Assembly (NCBI RefSeq): GCF_003837865.1
Contig: NZ_RQIS01000011.1
Coordinates: forward strand, 81,236 to 145,235
DNA: 64,000 nucleotides
Reading direction: 5' to 3'
Source of the DNA: Paraburkholderia dinghuensis
GTDB lineage: Bacteria > Pseudomonadota > Gammaproteobacteria > Burkholderiales > Burkholderiaceae
This document shows positions 17,028 through 25,701 of this stretch, in pieces; position 1 is the first letter of the stretch; each line of letters opens with the position of its first letter. Under the pieces are notes generated by a model. The model saw only the letters and a list, made by a program, of their open reading frames with translations. It did not search any database and was not told where the DNA came from. Both the position numbers and the translations under genes were made by a program.

Positions 17028-17765
17028 TCAGCAGCGTTCGAGTACGATCTGCGCGAGCCTGAGCGGCTCGCTGATCATCGCGTCGTGGCAGGTGTCCAAC
17101 TCGATCACTTCGTCCACACCGCCCAGGTTGGCGATGAACCTGCGCTGCAGTTTCGGACGCAGCGCACGGTCGCGCTTCGTCAACACCCACGACATCGGTG
17201 CGGCCGGCAACATGGCGCGGTCCACCGGCTCGGTCGTCACTTTCGTACTTTCGGCGCACAGGCCGCGAATAACCTGCTGTTTCTGGCCGCGCGTCATGCC
17301 GTTGCCGAACACCCACGACGCGACGAATGCCGGTAGCGGCGCGCTCACGGCTTCGCGGCGCGCCGCGCGCTTCGCAATGAGATTCATGGGCGGTCCAAGC
17401 GTATCGAGCACGCACTGTCCGTTCGGCGGAATACAGCACGCGATGAAGATCATCCGCTTGAGTGCTGTCCCGAGCCTCTCGGCAACGCCGGGCAGCGTGA
17501 TGCCCGCCAGCGAGTGCCCCACCAGCACGACACTTTTCGCACCGCTTCTTGCACGTGAGGCGTCGATTTGCGCCAGCACGCTCTCGATGCACTGCGCGAT
17601 CGTGAGCTGCGCGAGGTCTCCGGGCTCGTTGCCGTGCCCCGGCAGATCGACGGCGAGAACCGGCACATGCGGGTTGAGCGTGTTCAACGCCGCGACCGTG
17701 GGGTCCCAGCAGGTGCGCGTGTGCTGGCCGCCATGGACGAGGACGATGGTCGGCTGGTCGGTCAA
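17028..17765 (-). CDS. Alpha/beta hydrolase, methylesterase/EstC-like
   Basis: 245 residues. LVHGGQHTRTCWD oxyanion region at the N terminus, GHSLAG nucleophile elbow near residue 86, and a C-terminal TCHDAMIS segment that carries the catalytic His in the plant-methylesterase/hydroxynitrile-lyase-like group. It ends the long minus-strand operon that begins at 27381. It may open an ester or lactone, or hydrolyse the meta-cleavage product. Specificity is not readable. Confidence 0.88.
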   Translation of the reverse strand: MTDQPTIVLVHGGQHTRTCWDPTVAALNTLNPHVPVLAVDLPGHGNEPGDLAQLTIAQCIESVLAQIDASRARSGAKSVVLVGHSLAGITLPGVAERLGTALKRMIFIACCIPPNGQCVLDTLGPPMNLIAKRAARREAVSAPLPAFVASWVFGNGMTRGQKQQVIRGLCAESTKVTTEPVDRAMLPAAPMSWVLTKRDRALRPKLQRRFIANLGGVDEVIELDTCHDAMISEPLRLAQIVLERC

Positions 17766-17840
17766 GTGAACTGTTCCGTGGGAGAGGCGTCTCGTCCGGG
17801 CGGCAGGACGCCTACGTGATCGATACGCGGCAATGGCCGC

Positions 17841-18665
17841 TCAGTAGGCTGCCTTGCCGCGGGAGGCGAAGAGGGCGCGCAGGGGAGCGAGCGTTGGCGC
17901 GTGACTGGAAAATCCGCCGTCCACCGCGAGGGTGTGCCCGGTGATGAACGCCGCTTCGTCCGATGCGAGAAAGCACACGACGTCGGCGATATGTTTCGGG
18001 TCGCCCAGGTAGGGCGTGAGGTGCCCGTCAAGAATCACGGCCTTGATGTCCTCGGGAAGCGGATGGTCCGCGACCACGAGGCCGATCTGGATCGTGTTCG
18101 AACGGATGCGCTCCTTCCCGTACTGCGCGGCCACCGACTTGCTCAGCATCGCGAGCCCCGCCTTGGAGGCCGCATAGGCGCTCATTGTAAAGTCACCCTG
18201 GTCGCCGAAGCCTGAGGACGAGTGGATGATCGAGCCGCCTCCGCCACGAAGCATCGCCGGAATTGCATGCTTGCAACACAGCATGGCGCCGCGCAGATTC
18301 ACGGCCATTGCGCGGTCCCACACTTCCACGCTCACGTTGATCACATCGCGGTCGCCGGCCCGCTGTACGTCGTCCAGCACAGCTGCATTGTTGTGGAGGA
18401 TGTCGATGCGCCCGAAGCGCTCCAGCACGGCGCTCACCATCGCCTTGACCTCTGCCTCCGACGACACGTCCGTCCGCACGCTCATCGCTCGCTCGCCGAT
18501 ATCGGCCGCCACGGCGGCGGCCGCTTCACCGTTGATATCGACAACCGCGACGCGCGCCCCGTGTTGCGCCAGCGCGCGGGCGCACGCGGCGCCGAGTCCT
18601 GCGCCCGCGCCGGTCACGATCGCAACCTTGTTCTCCAGCTTGCCTTCAGCCTTCTCATTGCTCAT
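17841..18665 (-). CDS. Short-chain dehydrogenase/reductase
   Basis: 274 residues. TGAGAGLG coenzyme motif, HNNAAV, Ser in HSSSG and the intact YAASK catalytic pair. It is placed 6 bp after the enoyl-CoA hydratase in the same operon, an arrangement expected for a beta-oxidation-like sequence in which the SDR oxidises the 3-hydroxyacyl-CoA. Other alcohol substrates are possible. Confidence 0.9.
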   Translation of the reverse strand: MSNEKAEGKLENKVAIVTGAGAGLGAACARALAQHGARVAVVDINGEAAAAVAADIGERAMSVRTDVSSEAEVKAMVSAVLERFGRIDILHNNAAVLDDVQRAGDRDVINVSVEVWDRAMAVNLRGAMLCCKHAIPAMLRGGGGSIIHSSSGFGDQGDFTMSAYAASKAGLAMLSKSVAAQYGKERIRSNTIQIGLVVADHPLPEDIKAVILDGHLTPYLGDPKHIADVVCFLASDEAAFITGHTLAVDGGFSSHAPTLAPLRALFASRGKAAY

Positions 18666-18671
18666 GACAGG

Positions 18672-19469
18672 TCATTCTCCGGTGAACACGGGTACGCGCT
18701 TTTCCCTGAAGGCCAGCGCCGCTTCCTTGACGTCCTGGCTCGGCGCGAGCAGCGCGAAGAGGTCCAGTTCGTGATCGAGTCCGCGCCGCAGGTCGAGTTC
18801 GAGCGCCGCACGTGCGGCCTGCTTGGCATAGACCGTCGCCATTGGCGAGCGCAAGGCAATACGGTCGGCCAGCGCCTGCACCTCCTCGAAGAGGCTAGCG
18901 GGCGCGGCCGAGATGCGCGAGACGAGCCCGATTTCCTTCGCCCGCTGTACGTCGAGCCGCTCGCCGGTCAGGAGCATGTCCATCGCCAGGCCGTGACCGA
19001 CCAGACGCGAAAGACGCTGGGTGCCACCACCGCCAGGAATCAGGCCGAGGCCCGTTTCCGGCAGCGCCATCACCGTATCGGACGCGGCATAACGAATGTC
19101 ACAGGCGAGTGCGAGCTCCATCCCGCCACCCATGCAAAACCCATGCAGCGCGGCGATCACGGGCTTCGCGATCCAGTCGAGCGTCTCGATCCAGCGCGAG
19201 CGCTCCATGCGCCGCCGCACTTGCAGCGACGATTCCGGACCGCGCTTTTCCTTGATGTCCGCGCCGGCGCAAAAACCGCGTGGCCCTTCGCCGCGGATCA
19301 CGATCACGCTGACCGCCGGGTCTGCCTCCAGTTCGCGCAGCGCGCGCGGCACGCCCTCGCGGATTTCGTCGTTGATCGCGTTGATCTGCTCCGGCCGGTT
19401 CAGGACGATCCAGGCCGTTTTGCCGTTGCGTTCGACCCGCACGGCTGCATTGTCTGACTTTGCGTCCAT
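18672..19469 (-). CDS. Enoyl-CoA hydratase/isomerase
   Basis: 265 residues of the crotonase family. The oxyanion segment AGADIKEK and GGGMELALACD are present, and both catalytic Glu positions appear kept (in MELA and in LPETGLGLIPGGGGTQRL). Activity as a hydratase is therefore likely. Together with the adjacent SDR it implies that a CoA thioester intermediate exists in the pathway, although no acyl-CoA ligase is seen in the window. Confidence 0.93.
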   Translation of the reverse strand: MDAKSDNAAVRVERNGKTAWIVLNRPEQINAINDEIREGVPRALRELEADPAVSVIVIRGEGPRGFCAGADIKEKRGPESSLQVRRRMERSRWIETLDWIAKPVIAALHGFCMGGGMELALACDIRYAASDTVMALPETGLGLIPGGGGTQRLSRLVGHGLAMDMLLTGERLDVQRAKEIGLVSRISAAPASLFEEVQALADRIALRSPMATVYAKQAARAALELDLRRGLDHELDLFALLAPSQDVKEAALAFREKRVPVFTGE

Positions 19470-19497
19470 CTCTTCTCTCCCTGTCCGGTCAACGCTA

Positions 19498-20472
19498 TCA
19501 GGAAGCCTGAAACTCTTCGAATTCGAAGAGTTGCCCGTCGAGCTCCGAGGGATGGATGCGGATCAGGGAGCGTCCGCCGACTGCTTCGCATGCTTCGATC
19601 CAGTCAAAGCGGACGCCGCGCGACTTCAGCTCTTCGGCCTTCACCTGCAGACCGTTCACGGCAATGCGCACGAAGTAGGGGCCCGGCCCCCAGTTGTTGA
19701 TGTAGAGGCCCGCGTCGCTGTTCCAGCGGGTCGGCTCGATGATATCGAGCGCCGCGCTGTTCTGCAGGGTGAAGCCCATGCGCGCGCGCCGGTAGCCCTC
19801 GACGTCGAGCTGCTCGACCGGGCCGGCCGGGTCCCAGCCGAGATTGGCCGAGCAGCGGCGCAGCGTGTCGTCAAGATCACGCACGAGATAGCCGCGCGCC
19901 GTTACCCGGACGAGTTGGCCCGGCTGCAGATCGCGCGGCTGCGGCGCGGGAATCGCGAACGTCTCGGGCGGCAGCTGCAGCGGCTCGACCGGCATGATCT
20001 CGATGCACAGGCCTCCATCCACCGAAGGCTCGTAGTAGGGGCGCTCCGGCGTGACGCCGACCCAGAGGCGGTCGAACGGCATCTCCGGCGTGCGCTGCGC
20101 GAGCCGGAACGGCTGGCGCAAGCGCGCGAGACGCTCTACGGTCTGCTCGAAGTGCGGCTTGCGCGACGCGACCACGATCGAATGCGTGAGGATCGGGCGA
20201 TGCTTGCCCTGAAACGTCGCGAGGCTGTCGAGGAAGTCGTGAAAGAGCGGGTCGCCCGGATTCGGCCGGTCGAGGTGAATCTGCGGCTCGACGCGCGTGG
20301 GCGCGACCGCGAGCGACTTGTGCACGCGCAGGAAGTGCGCGATGTACGGGTGGTTGTCGAATGCCTGGCGCCAGTTCGGGTGCTTGTGAATACCCAGCTT
20401 GTTGACCAGCAGTTCCGTCATGCCGTCCGGATCGGGAACCATCATGTCGGCGGTCATCAGCAAATCGAACAT
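19498..20472 (-). CDS. Large VOC-fold protein, dioxygenase-like, unassigned
   Basis: 324 residues from ATG 20472; the frame extends upstream into the RND gene region but without support. Repeated VOC-like modules are visible, with HSIVVAS and GLCIEIMP giving a His/Glu-type pair in the first part and a C-terminal GQLFEFEEF end. The expected His of a second module is not seen, so a classical extradiol site is not complete. It sits between the RND permease and enoyl-CoA hydratase genes in the operon. It could be an isomerase, lyase or binding protein. Confidence 0.75.
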   Translation of the reverse strand: MFDLLMTADMMVPDPDGMTELLVNKLGIHKHPNWRQAFDNHPYIAHFLRVHKSLAVAPTRVEPQIHLDRPNPGDPLFHDFLDSLATFQGKHRPILTHSIVVASRKPHFEQTVERLARLRQPFRLAQRTPEMPFDRLWVGVTPERPYYEPSVDGGLCIEIMPVEPLQLPPETFAIPAPQPRDLQPGQLVRVTARGYLVRDLDDTLRRCSANLGWDPAGPVEQLDVEGYRRARMGFTLQNSAALDIIEPTRWNSDAGLYINNWGPGPYFVRIAVNGLQVKAEELKSRGVRFDWIEACEAVGGRSLIRIHPSELDGQLFEFEEFQAS

Positions 20473-20503
20473 ATCTGTAAATCTCCAGGAATGTGAGGAA
20501 TAT

Positions 20504-23008
20504 TCAGTGGCCCGGAGTCGCGCAAACCTGCGGCATCCGCGCGACGGCTCCAGCGTCGGGTTGCTCCACCTGGCCGGCCGGTGCAGACTGCGCCTCGCCG
20601 CGCTGGCGTTCGGCCTTCGGGCGAAGCAGGAAATAGGAGAGTGCGGGAATGAGCACGAGCGCACCGACCATGTTCCACAAGAACATGAACGTCAGCAGAA
20701 TGCCCATGTCCGCCTGGAATTTGATCGGCGACCACACCCACGTCACGACGCCGCCTGCGAGCGTGAAGCCGACCAGCATCACCACCTTGCCAGTGAACTG
20801 CAACGCATCGCGATAGGCTTCGCGCAGCGTCGCGCCGGCACGCTGCCGCGCCAGTTGCACGGACAGCAGATACAGCGCGTAGTCGACGCCGATCCCCACG
20901 CCGAGCGCGATGACCGGCAGCGTCGCGACTTTCACGCCGATGCCGAGCATCACCATCAGCGCTTCGCACAGTACCGATGTCAGCATCAGCGGAATCAGCG
21001 CGACCACGACCGCGCGCCAGGTCCGGAACGTGATGAAGCAGAGGATCGCCACCGAAGCGTAGACGAGCGCCAGCATCTCCCGATTCGCCTGTTCGACCAC
21101 GATGTTGGTTGCGGCCTCGATTCCCGCGGATCCCGCTGCGAGCAGGAACCGGTGGTCGGCGGTGTCGTGCGCGGCGGCGAAGTCCTGCACCACCTTGACG
21201 ACCCGGGCGAGCGTCTCGGCTTTATGGTCGCTCAGGAACACGAGCAACGGCGCGACCGTGCGGTCTGCGTTGGTGAGTTCAGGCAGGGCGACGACGACCT
21301 GCGCGAATGCATCGCCGGTCACGAACGGATCGCGGTTGATCGTGAGCCACTTGGGCGAGCCCTCGAAACTTCCGGCGATGTACTGGCGCACGACGCTCGC
21401 AGCCGATTCGGTGCCGCGCACGCCGGGTGTTCCGCGCAGCAGGGTTTCGAGGCGATCCATTTCGATCAGCGTCGGATAGCGTTCGATGCCGCCGTTCGGT
21501 GTCTTGACGATGACCGCGAAGACGTCGCTCGAGAGGTTGTAGTGCTGGTTGATGAACGCGTTGTCGCGGTTGTAGCGTGAACTGGCTTTCAGCTCGGGCG
21601 CACCGGCATCGAGATCGCCCACCTGCAGATGCCGGCTAACCGAATAACCGCCGACAAACAGAATCGCCGCACCGACCATCGCCCCGATCGCCCAGCGGCG
21701 CGTCGAAAAGCGTTCGAACACCATGTAGCCGCGTGCGACGACGCTGTGCCGTGCATTCTGGTCGTCGCTATTGCGCGCGCGGCGGATTGCCGACGCACTC
21801 ACGCCGGTGTACGACAGCAGCACTGGCAGCAGCACGAGGTTCGTGAAAATCAGCACGCCCACGCCGATGCTTGCCGCCAACGCCAGATTGCGGATCACCG
21901 GAACGTCGATGATCATCAGCACCGCGAAGCCGACGACGTCGGCCAGCAGCGCGGTGAGGCCGGCGAGGAACAGACGCCGGAACGTAAAGCGCGCGGCGGC
22001 GTAACGATGCGCGCCACGGGCGATGTCGCGCGTGATCCCGTTCATCTTCTGCGCGCCATGCGATACACCGATGGCGAAAACCAGGAACGGCACGAGGATC
22101 GAGTAAGGATCCAGTACGAACCCGAGCCACTGCACGATGCCGAGCTGCCACGTCACCGCGGCCGCCGAGCACAGCAGTACGAGCAGCGTGCTGCGCACGC
22201 AGCGCGTGTAGCCGTACAGCGCGAGCGCCGCAATCAGCGTTGAGATGCCGAAGTAGATGATCACACGGTCGAGCCCGTCGATCAGGTCGCCCGTCAGCTT
22301 CGCGAAGCCGACGATATGCACCTTGATGCCCGGCGTGGCAAGCGTGTTCATCTGTTGCTGCAGATCATGCGACAGCTGGCGATAGTCGAGCGGCAGGCCC
22401 GTGGCGGGATCCTTGTCGAGCAACGGCACGAAGATCATGCTGGAGCGCTCGTCGTTCGCGACCATCGAGCCACCCAGTCCCGCGCTTGCGACGTTGCGCC
22501 TCAACTCGGCCATCGCCTTCGCCGACCCGTCATAGCCTTCGGGCATCACCGGGCCGCCTTTGAAACCATCCTCGGTGACTTCGGTCCAGCGCACCGACGG
22601 CGTCCACAGCGACTTCATCCACGTCCGGTCGACGCCGTGCATCAGGAAGACCTTGTCGTTGATCTTCTGCAGCGTGCGCAGATAGTCCGGATCGTAGATC
22701 GACCCTTTCGTGGTCTCGACTGAAATGCGTAGCGAATTACCGAGCGAGCGCAGCGAGCCCTCATTGTCGAGATAGTTGCGCACGAACGGGTGCGACTGCG
22801 GAATCATGTTCAGGAAGTTCGCATTGACCTCCAGCCGCGACGCGCGAAAACCGAACAGCGCCGTGAGCAGGACGCAGACGATCACGATCAGCGCCCGATG
22901 ATTGAAGATCAGGCGCTCGACAGGGCCGCCGGAGCGGCGATCGAACGGCTGCTGTTCCGAGACGGGCTTCCGCCCGTGTCCGGTAGCGTCAGCTTGCGGT
23001 TTATCCAT
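20504..23008 (-). CDS. RND-superfamily (MMPL/HpnN-like) permease
   Basis: About 834 residues from ATG 23008; a GTG nine bases earlier is in frame. A first membrane helix, a periplasmic loop starting near FRASRLEVNANF, a bundle of helices including GVSHGAQKMN, a second loop and a second bundle containing GVGIGVDYALYLL fit the two-half MMPL architecture in the single-chain hopanoid/lipid-type group. Such proteins move lipophilic molecules across the inner membrane. It belongs to the DUF1302-DUF1329-YCF48-RND set below and most likely handles the substrate or its intermediates. Confidence 0.92.
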   Translation of the reverse strand: MDKPQADATGHGRKPVSEQQPFDRRSGGPVERLIFNHRALIVIVCVLLTALFGFRASRLEVNANFLNMIPQSHPFVRNYLDNEGSLRSLGNSLRISVETTKGSIYDPDYLRTLQKINDKVFLMHGVDRTWMKSLWTPSVRWTEVTEDGFKGGPVMPEGYDGSAKAMAELRRNVASAGLGGSMVANDERSSMIFVPLLDKDPATGLPLDYRQLSHDLQQQMNTLATPGIKVHIVGFAKLTGDLIDGLDRVIIYFGISTLIAALALYGYTRCVRSTLLVLLCSAAAVTWQLGIVQWLGFVLDPYSILVPFLVFAIGVSHGAQKMNGITRDIARGAHRYAAARFTFRRLFLAGLTALLADVVGFAVLMIIDVPVIRNLALAASIGVGVLIFTNLVLLPVLLSYTGVSASAIRRARNSDDQNARHSVVARGYMVFERFSTRRWAIGAMVGAAILFVGGYSVSRHLQVGDLDAGAPELKASSRYNRDNAFINQHYNLSSDVFAVIVKTPNGGIERYPTLIEMDRLETLLRGTPGVRGTESAASVVRQYIAGSFEGSPKWLTINRDPFVTGDAFAQVVVALPELTNADRTVAPLLVFLSDHKAETLARVVKVVQDFAAAHDTADHRFLLAAGSAGIEAATNIVVEQANREMLALVYASVAILCFITFRTWRAVVVALIPLMLTSVLCEALMVMLGIGVKVATLPVIALGVGIGVDYALYLLSVQLARQRAGATLREAYRDALQFTGKVVMLVGFTLAGGVVTWVWSPIKFQADMGILLTFMFLWNMVGALVLIPALSYFLLRPKAERQRGEAQSAPAGQVEQPDAGAVARMPQVCATPGH

Positions 23009-23039
23009 GTTCAACACCTGTTACCGTGCGAGGCATGGC

Positions 23040-24131
23040 TCAATGCCGTGCCACGATTGATTCGATCATCACGCCACCCGAACCGCTAACCGCGACGTGA
23101 TCGCTACCGTCTGTCGTAATGCCTGTGAACATCATTGGCGTGTCCGCCGATACGCGGTGCAACTCGCCGGACACCGGATCGGCAACCAGCAGCAGTGCCC
23201 GACTACCGCAGATCACGACCCGGCCATCGGCGAGCGCGATCGCGTCGTTGAGCGACGAGTCGGTCGCCGATTGCACCTGCCGCCACGTGTCGCCATGATC
23301 GACGCTTTCATAGATCGTGCCGCGCAGGCCGAACGCGTAGAGCCGCGCATCGTTACCGGCGATGCCGAAGAAGCTGCCTGCGTAACCGGAGTTCAGGCGC
23401 ATGAAGCGGCCGCTGGCGCGGTCGAGCCGGAACACGGTGCCGCGTTCACCGGCGATGAAAACGTTGTCGCCGATACGGCGAATCGCGTTCAGGTTGAGGA
23501 AGTCAGGGTTGTCGACGTTCGCGAGGCCGGGCAACCACGTCTTCCCGCCGTCCGTGGTGACGGCGACTATGCCGAACGAGCCGACCGCGTAACCGTGCTG
23601 GGCGTTTTCGAACCAGACGTCCAGGTACGGCAGCGATGCACCCGCCTTCGCGTTGCGCTCCTCCTGTTCGAGCAGAGGCTTCGCGCTCGCGTCGCCCGCC
23701 GCAACGGCGGCCTGGTAGTGGGCAACGAAGCGTGGGTTGGCCTCGCGGCCGTCGAGTTGCTTGACCCACGTTTCGCCACCGTCCGACGTATGCAGGATCA
23801 CGCCGTCGTGGCCGACCGCCCATCCCTGCGATGCGCCCACGAAAGTCACGGCGGTGAGGTCGCTCTGCACCGGGCTCGGCACCTGCTTCCAGGTGCGGCC
23901 GTGGTCGTCGGACATGACAATCACGCCGCGCTGGCCGACTGCGACGAGACGCGACGCGGCGTGAGCGACAGCAGTCATCGGTGCTCGCGCCGGGACAGCC
24001 GCGAGTGTAGCCGGCGCGTCGAGCGGATCGATGAAAGACCGGTTGCTGGTTTCTGCCGCCGTGCATAGCGTGCTGGCGCACGCGAACGCCAGACCGGCGA
24101 CTGCTGCGCGTTGCAGCGTCCGGATAGACAT
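23040..24131 (-). CDS. YCF48/BNR-repeat periplasmic protein
   Basis: 363 residues with a signal peptide (core LAFACASTLCTAAE). At least four BNR/Asp-box-like repeats are visible: SDDHGRTWKQV, TSDGGETWVKQ, TTDGGKTWLPG and SVDHGDTWRQV, so a beta-propeller related to photosystem II assembly factor YCF48/HCF136 is expected. In proteobacteria such proteins are found beside RND permeases, DUF1329 and DUF1302 genes, as here, and may act as an assembly or adaptor part of a trans-envelope carrier. Confidence 0.9.
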   Translation of the reverse strand: MSIRTLQRAAVAGLAFACASTLCTAAETSNRSFIDPLDAPATLAAVPARAPMTAVAHAASRLVAVGQRGVIVMSDDHGRTWKQVPSPVQSDLTAVTFVGASQGWAVGHDGVILHTSDGGETWVKQLDGREANPRFVAHYQAAVAAGDASAKPLLEQEERNAKAGASLPYLDVWFENAQHGYAVGSFGIVAVTTDGGKTWLPGLANVDNPDFLNLNAIRRIGDNVFIAGERGTVFRLDRASGRFMRLNSGYAGSFFGIAGNDARLYAFGLRGTIYESVDHGDTWRQVQSATDSSLNDAIALADGRVVICGSRALLLVADPVSGELHRVSADTPMMFTGITTDGSDHVAVSGSGGVMIESIVARH

Positions 24132-24220
24132 GTTTTGACTCTCCGCAGGACAGCTCTTGAGATACCGTACTGCGAAGCGGGTGACCTGTCCGCCCGCTTC
24201 GCGGCTACCGCGTTACAGCG

Positions 24221-25585
24221 TTACCGCACGCCAGCGTTCAGCAATGCCTGGGTGTTGTAGTTCCCCAGGTTCGGCACCTCGTCGTAGGGGATCATGTGCT
24301 GGGAGGGCGTGCCCGTATCGGCCGTGACCGAGTAATTGCCCTTGGTCAGGTCGTACATGACCGCATTCGGCTGGCCCACGCGCGGCTTGTCGTAGGGAAC
24401 GATGTCGAGCGTGTAGCCAGTGCGATAAAGCGCGTTGCTCTGGTCATACGCATCGTAGCCAACGATCAGCCAGGTATCCTCGTCGATGTAGTAGGTACGG
24501 TGGCTATAGATATTGCGCACGCCGGGCTTGAGCGTCGCCTCGACGACCCAGACGCGGTGCTTTTCCCAGCGCACGTCGTCGGGGTTCGTGAACTTGTCGC
24601 CGGCGAGGTTGCTGGAGTTGTACGCGCGATAGTTGTTATACGGGACGTACACTTCTTTCTTGCCGACGAGCTTGAAATCGAAGCGGTCCATGCGCCCCTG
24701 AAAACCGCCGATCTCGTCGAATAGCAGCGTGCCGCCGATCTGCGCCATCGGTGTGTCGTACTTGTACTCCGGCGCCACGCGCACACGGCGCTGTCCCGGC
24801 ATGTAGATCCAGGTAGTGTCGTCGTCCTCGCCGGCGTTGATGGTGTACTTCGCGAGCGTCAGCATGCCGACATTCGCCGGCGGCCCGTAGAAGCGCGTGA
24901 AGCCCGTGCGGAAGAAGTTATCGGGCAGCTTGCTGCCATTGCGGTCGTAGTACTGGTAGATGAACTGAGTTTCGTTATCGCCCATCAGAGTCTTGTGCCC
25001 CGACTCGTCGATGAGGATGGTACGGAAGCGGAAGTCCGTACGCGGGCCCTGGTAGCGCAGGTTCTGGTTCCACATGACCTCATAGCCGTCCTTCGGGATC
25101 GGGAACGGAATGCACGCGAACGCGCCTTCCACGCTGTCGCCCTTGACCTTGCCGGCCAGCTTCGCGGTTTGCGCGCACGCAACCGTGTTTTTCAGAACCC
25201 AGTCAGGGTAGGCCATCGTGCGGCGCGTCTTGTAGACATCCATGCGAAAGCCCGGGAGGCGGTCGAGCAGTGCCTTCGTGCCGGGCATCAGGTTGTCCGC
25301 GTACTGTGCCGCGTTGGCTTTGGTAATGGACGCGATCGGCTTATCGTCCTTGAACGGATCCGGATAGTGGCCACTGCCGGGCTTGAAGTCCGCCGGAATA
25401 GCGAGGTCCTTGACGCCACCCGTATACGCCGGAATCGAGCCGTCGGCATTGCCGGCTTTTTCCGCGCCAAACTCGGTCAGCTTCTGGCCCAGTTCCTTCG
25501 CTTCCTCCGCACTCACCGCAGCCAACGCGTGACCGCTCGCGCAAAGCGCAGTCGTGAGCGTCGCCATTAACATTGCACGTTTCAT
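24221..25585 (-). CDS. DUF1329 periplasmic protein
   Basis: 454 residues from ATG 25585 with a clear signal peptide ending GHALAA. The body matches DUF1329: repeated Tyr/Trp-rich strands such as DTTWIYMPGQRRVRVAPEYKYD and IYSHRTYYIDEDTWLIV. The family has a LolA/LolB-like lipid-binding look, so a periplasmic carrier of a hydrophobic molecule is a reasonable idea (inference). It lies between the DUF1302 and YCF48 genes in the operon. Confidence 0.92.
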   Translation of the reverse strand: MKRAMLMATLTTALCASGHALAAVSAEEAKELGQKLTEFGAEKAGNADGSIPAYTGGVKDLAIPADFKPGSGHYPDPFKDDKPIASITKANAAQYADNLMPGTKALLDRLPGFRMDVYKTRRTMAYPDWVLKNTVACAQTAKLAGKVKGDSVEGAFACIPFPIPKDGYEVMWNQNLRYQGPRTDFRFRTILIDESGHKTLMGDNETQFIYQYYDRNGSKLPDNFFRTGFTRFYGPPANVGMLTLAKYTINAGEDDDTTWIYMPGQRRVRVAPEYKYDTPMAQIGGTLLFDEIGGFQGRMDRFDFKLVGKKEVYVPYNNYRAYNSSNLAGDKFTNPDDVRWEKHRVWVVEATLKPGVRNIYSHRTYYIDEDTWLIVGYDAYDQSNALYRTGYTLDIVPYDKPRVGQPNAVMYDLTKGNYSVTADTGTPSQHMIPYDEVPNLGNYNTQALLNAGVR

Positions 25586-25701
25586 TGATCTGTCTCCGAA
25601 GTTCGTATTGGTAATGCCCGGACGGATTGCGCGCCGCGTGACGGTGGCCGTTGTCGTTCTGCAGCGACGAAGGCACGATACGCGGCGCAAGCGGTTTGGC
25701 G

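Noticed and set aside
18222..19457. 411-codon plus-strand frame
   Set aside because: Antisense to SDR and enoyl-CoA hydratase genes, both of which have complete catalytic motifs.
20399..21580. 393-codon plus-strand frame opposite the RND permease
   Set aside because: His/Arg/Asp-rich and low-complexity; antisense of a clear membrane protein.
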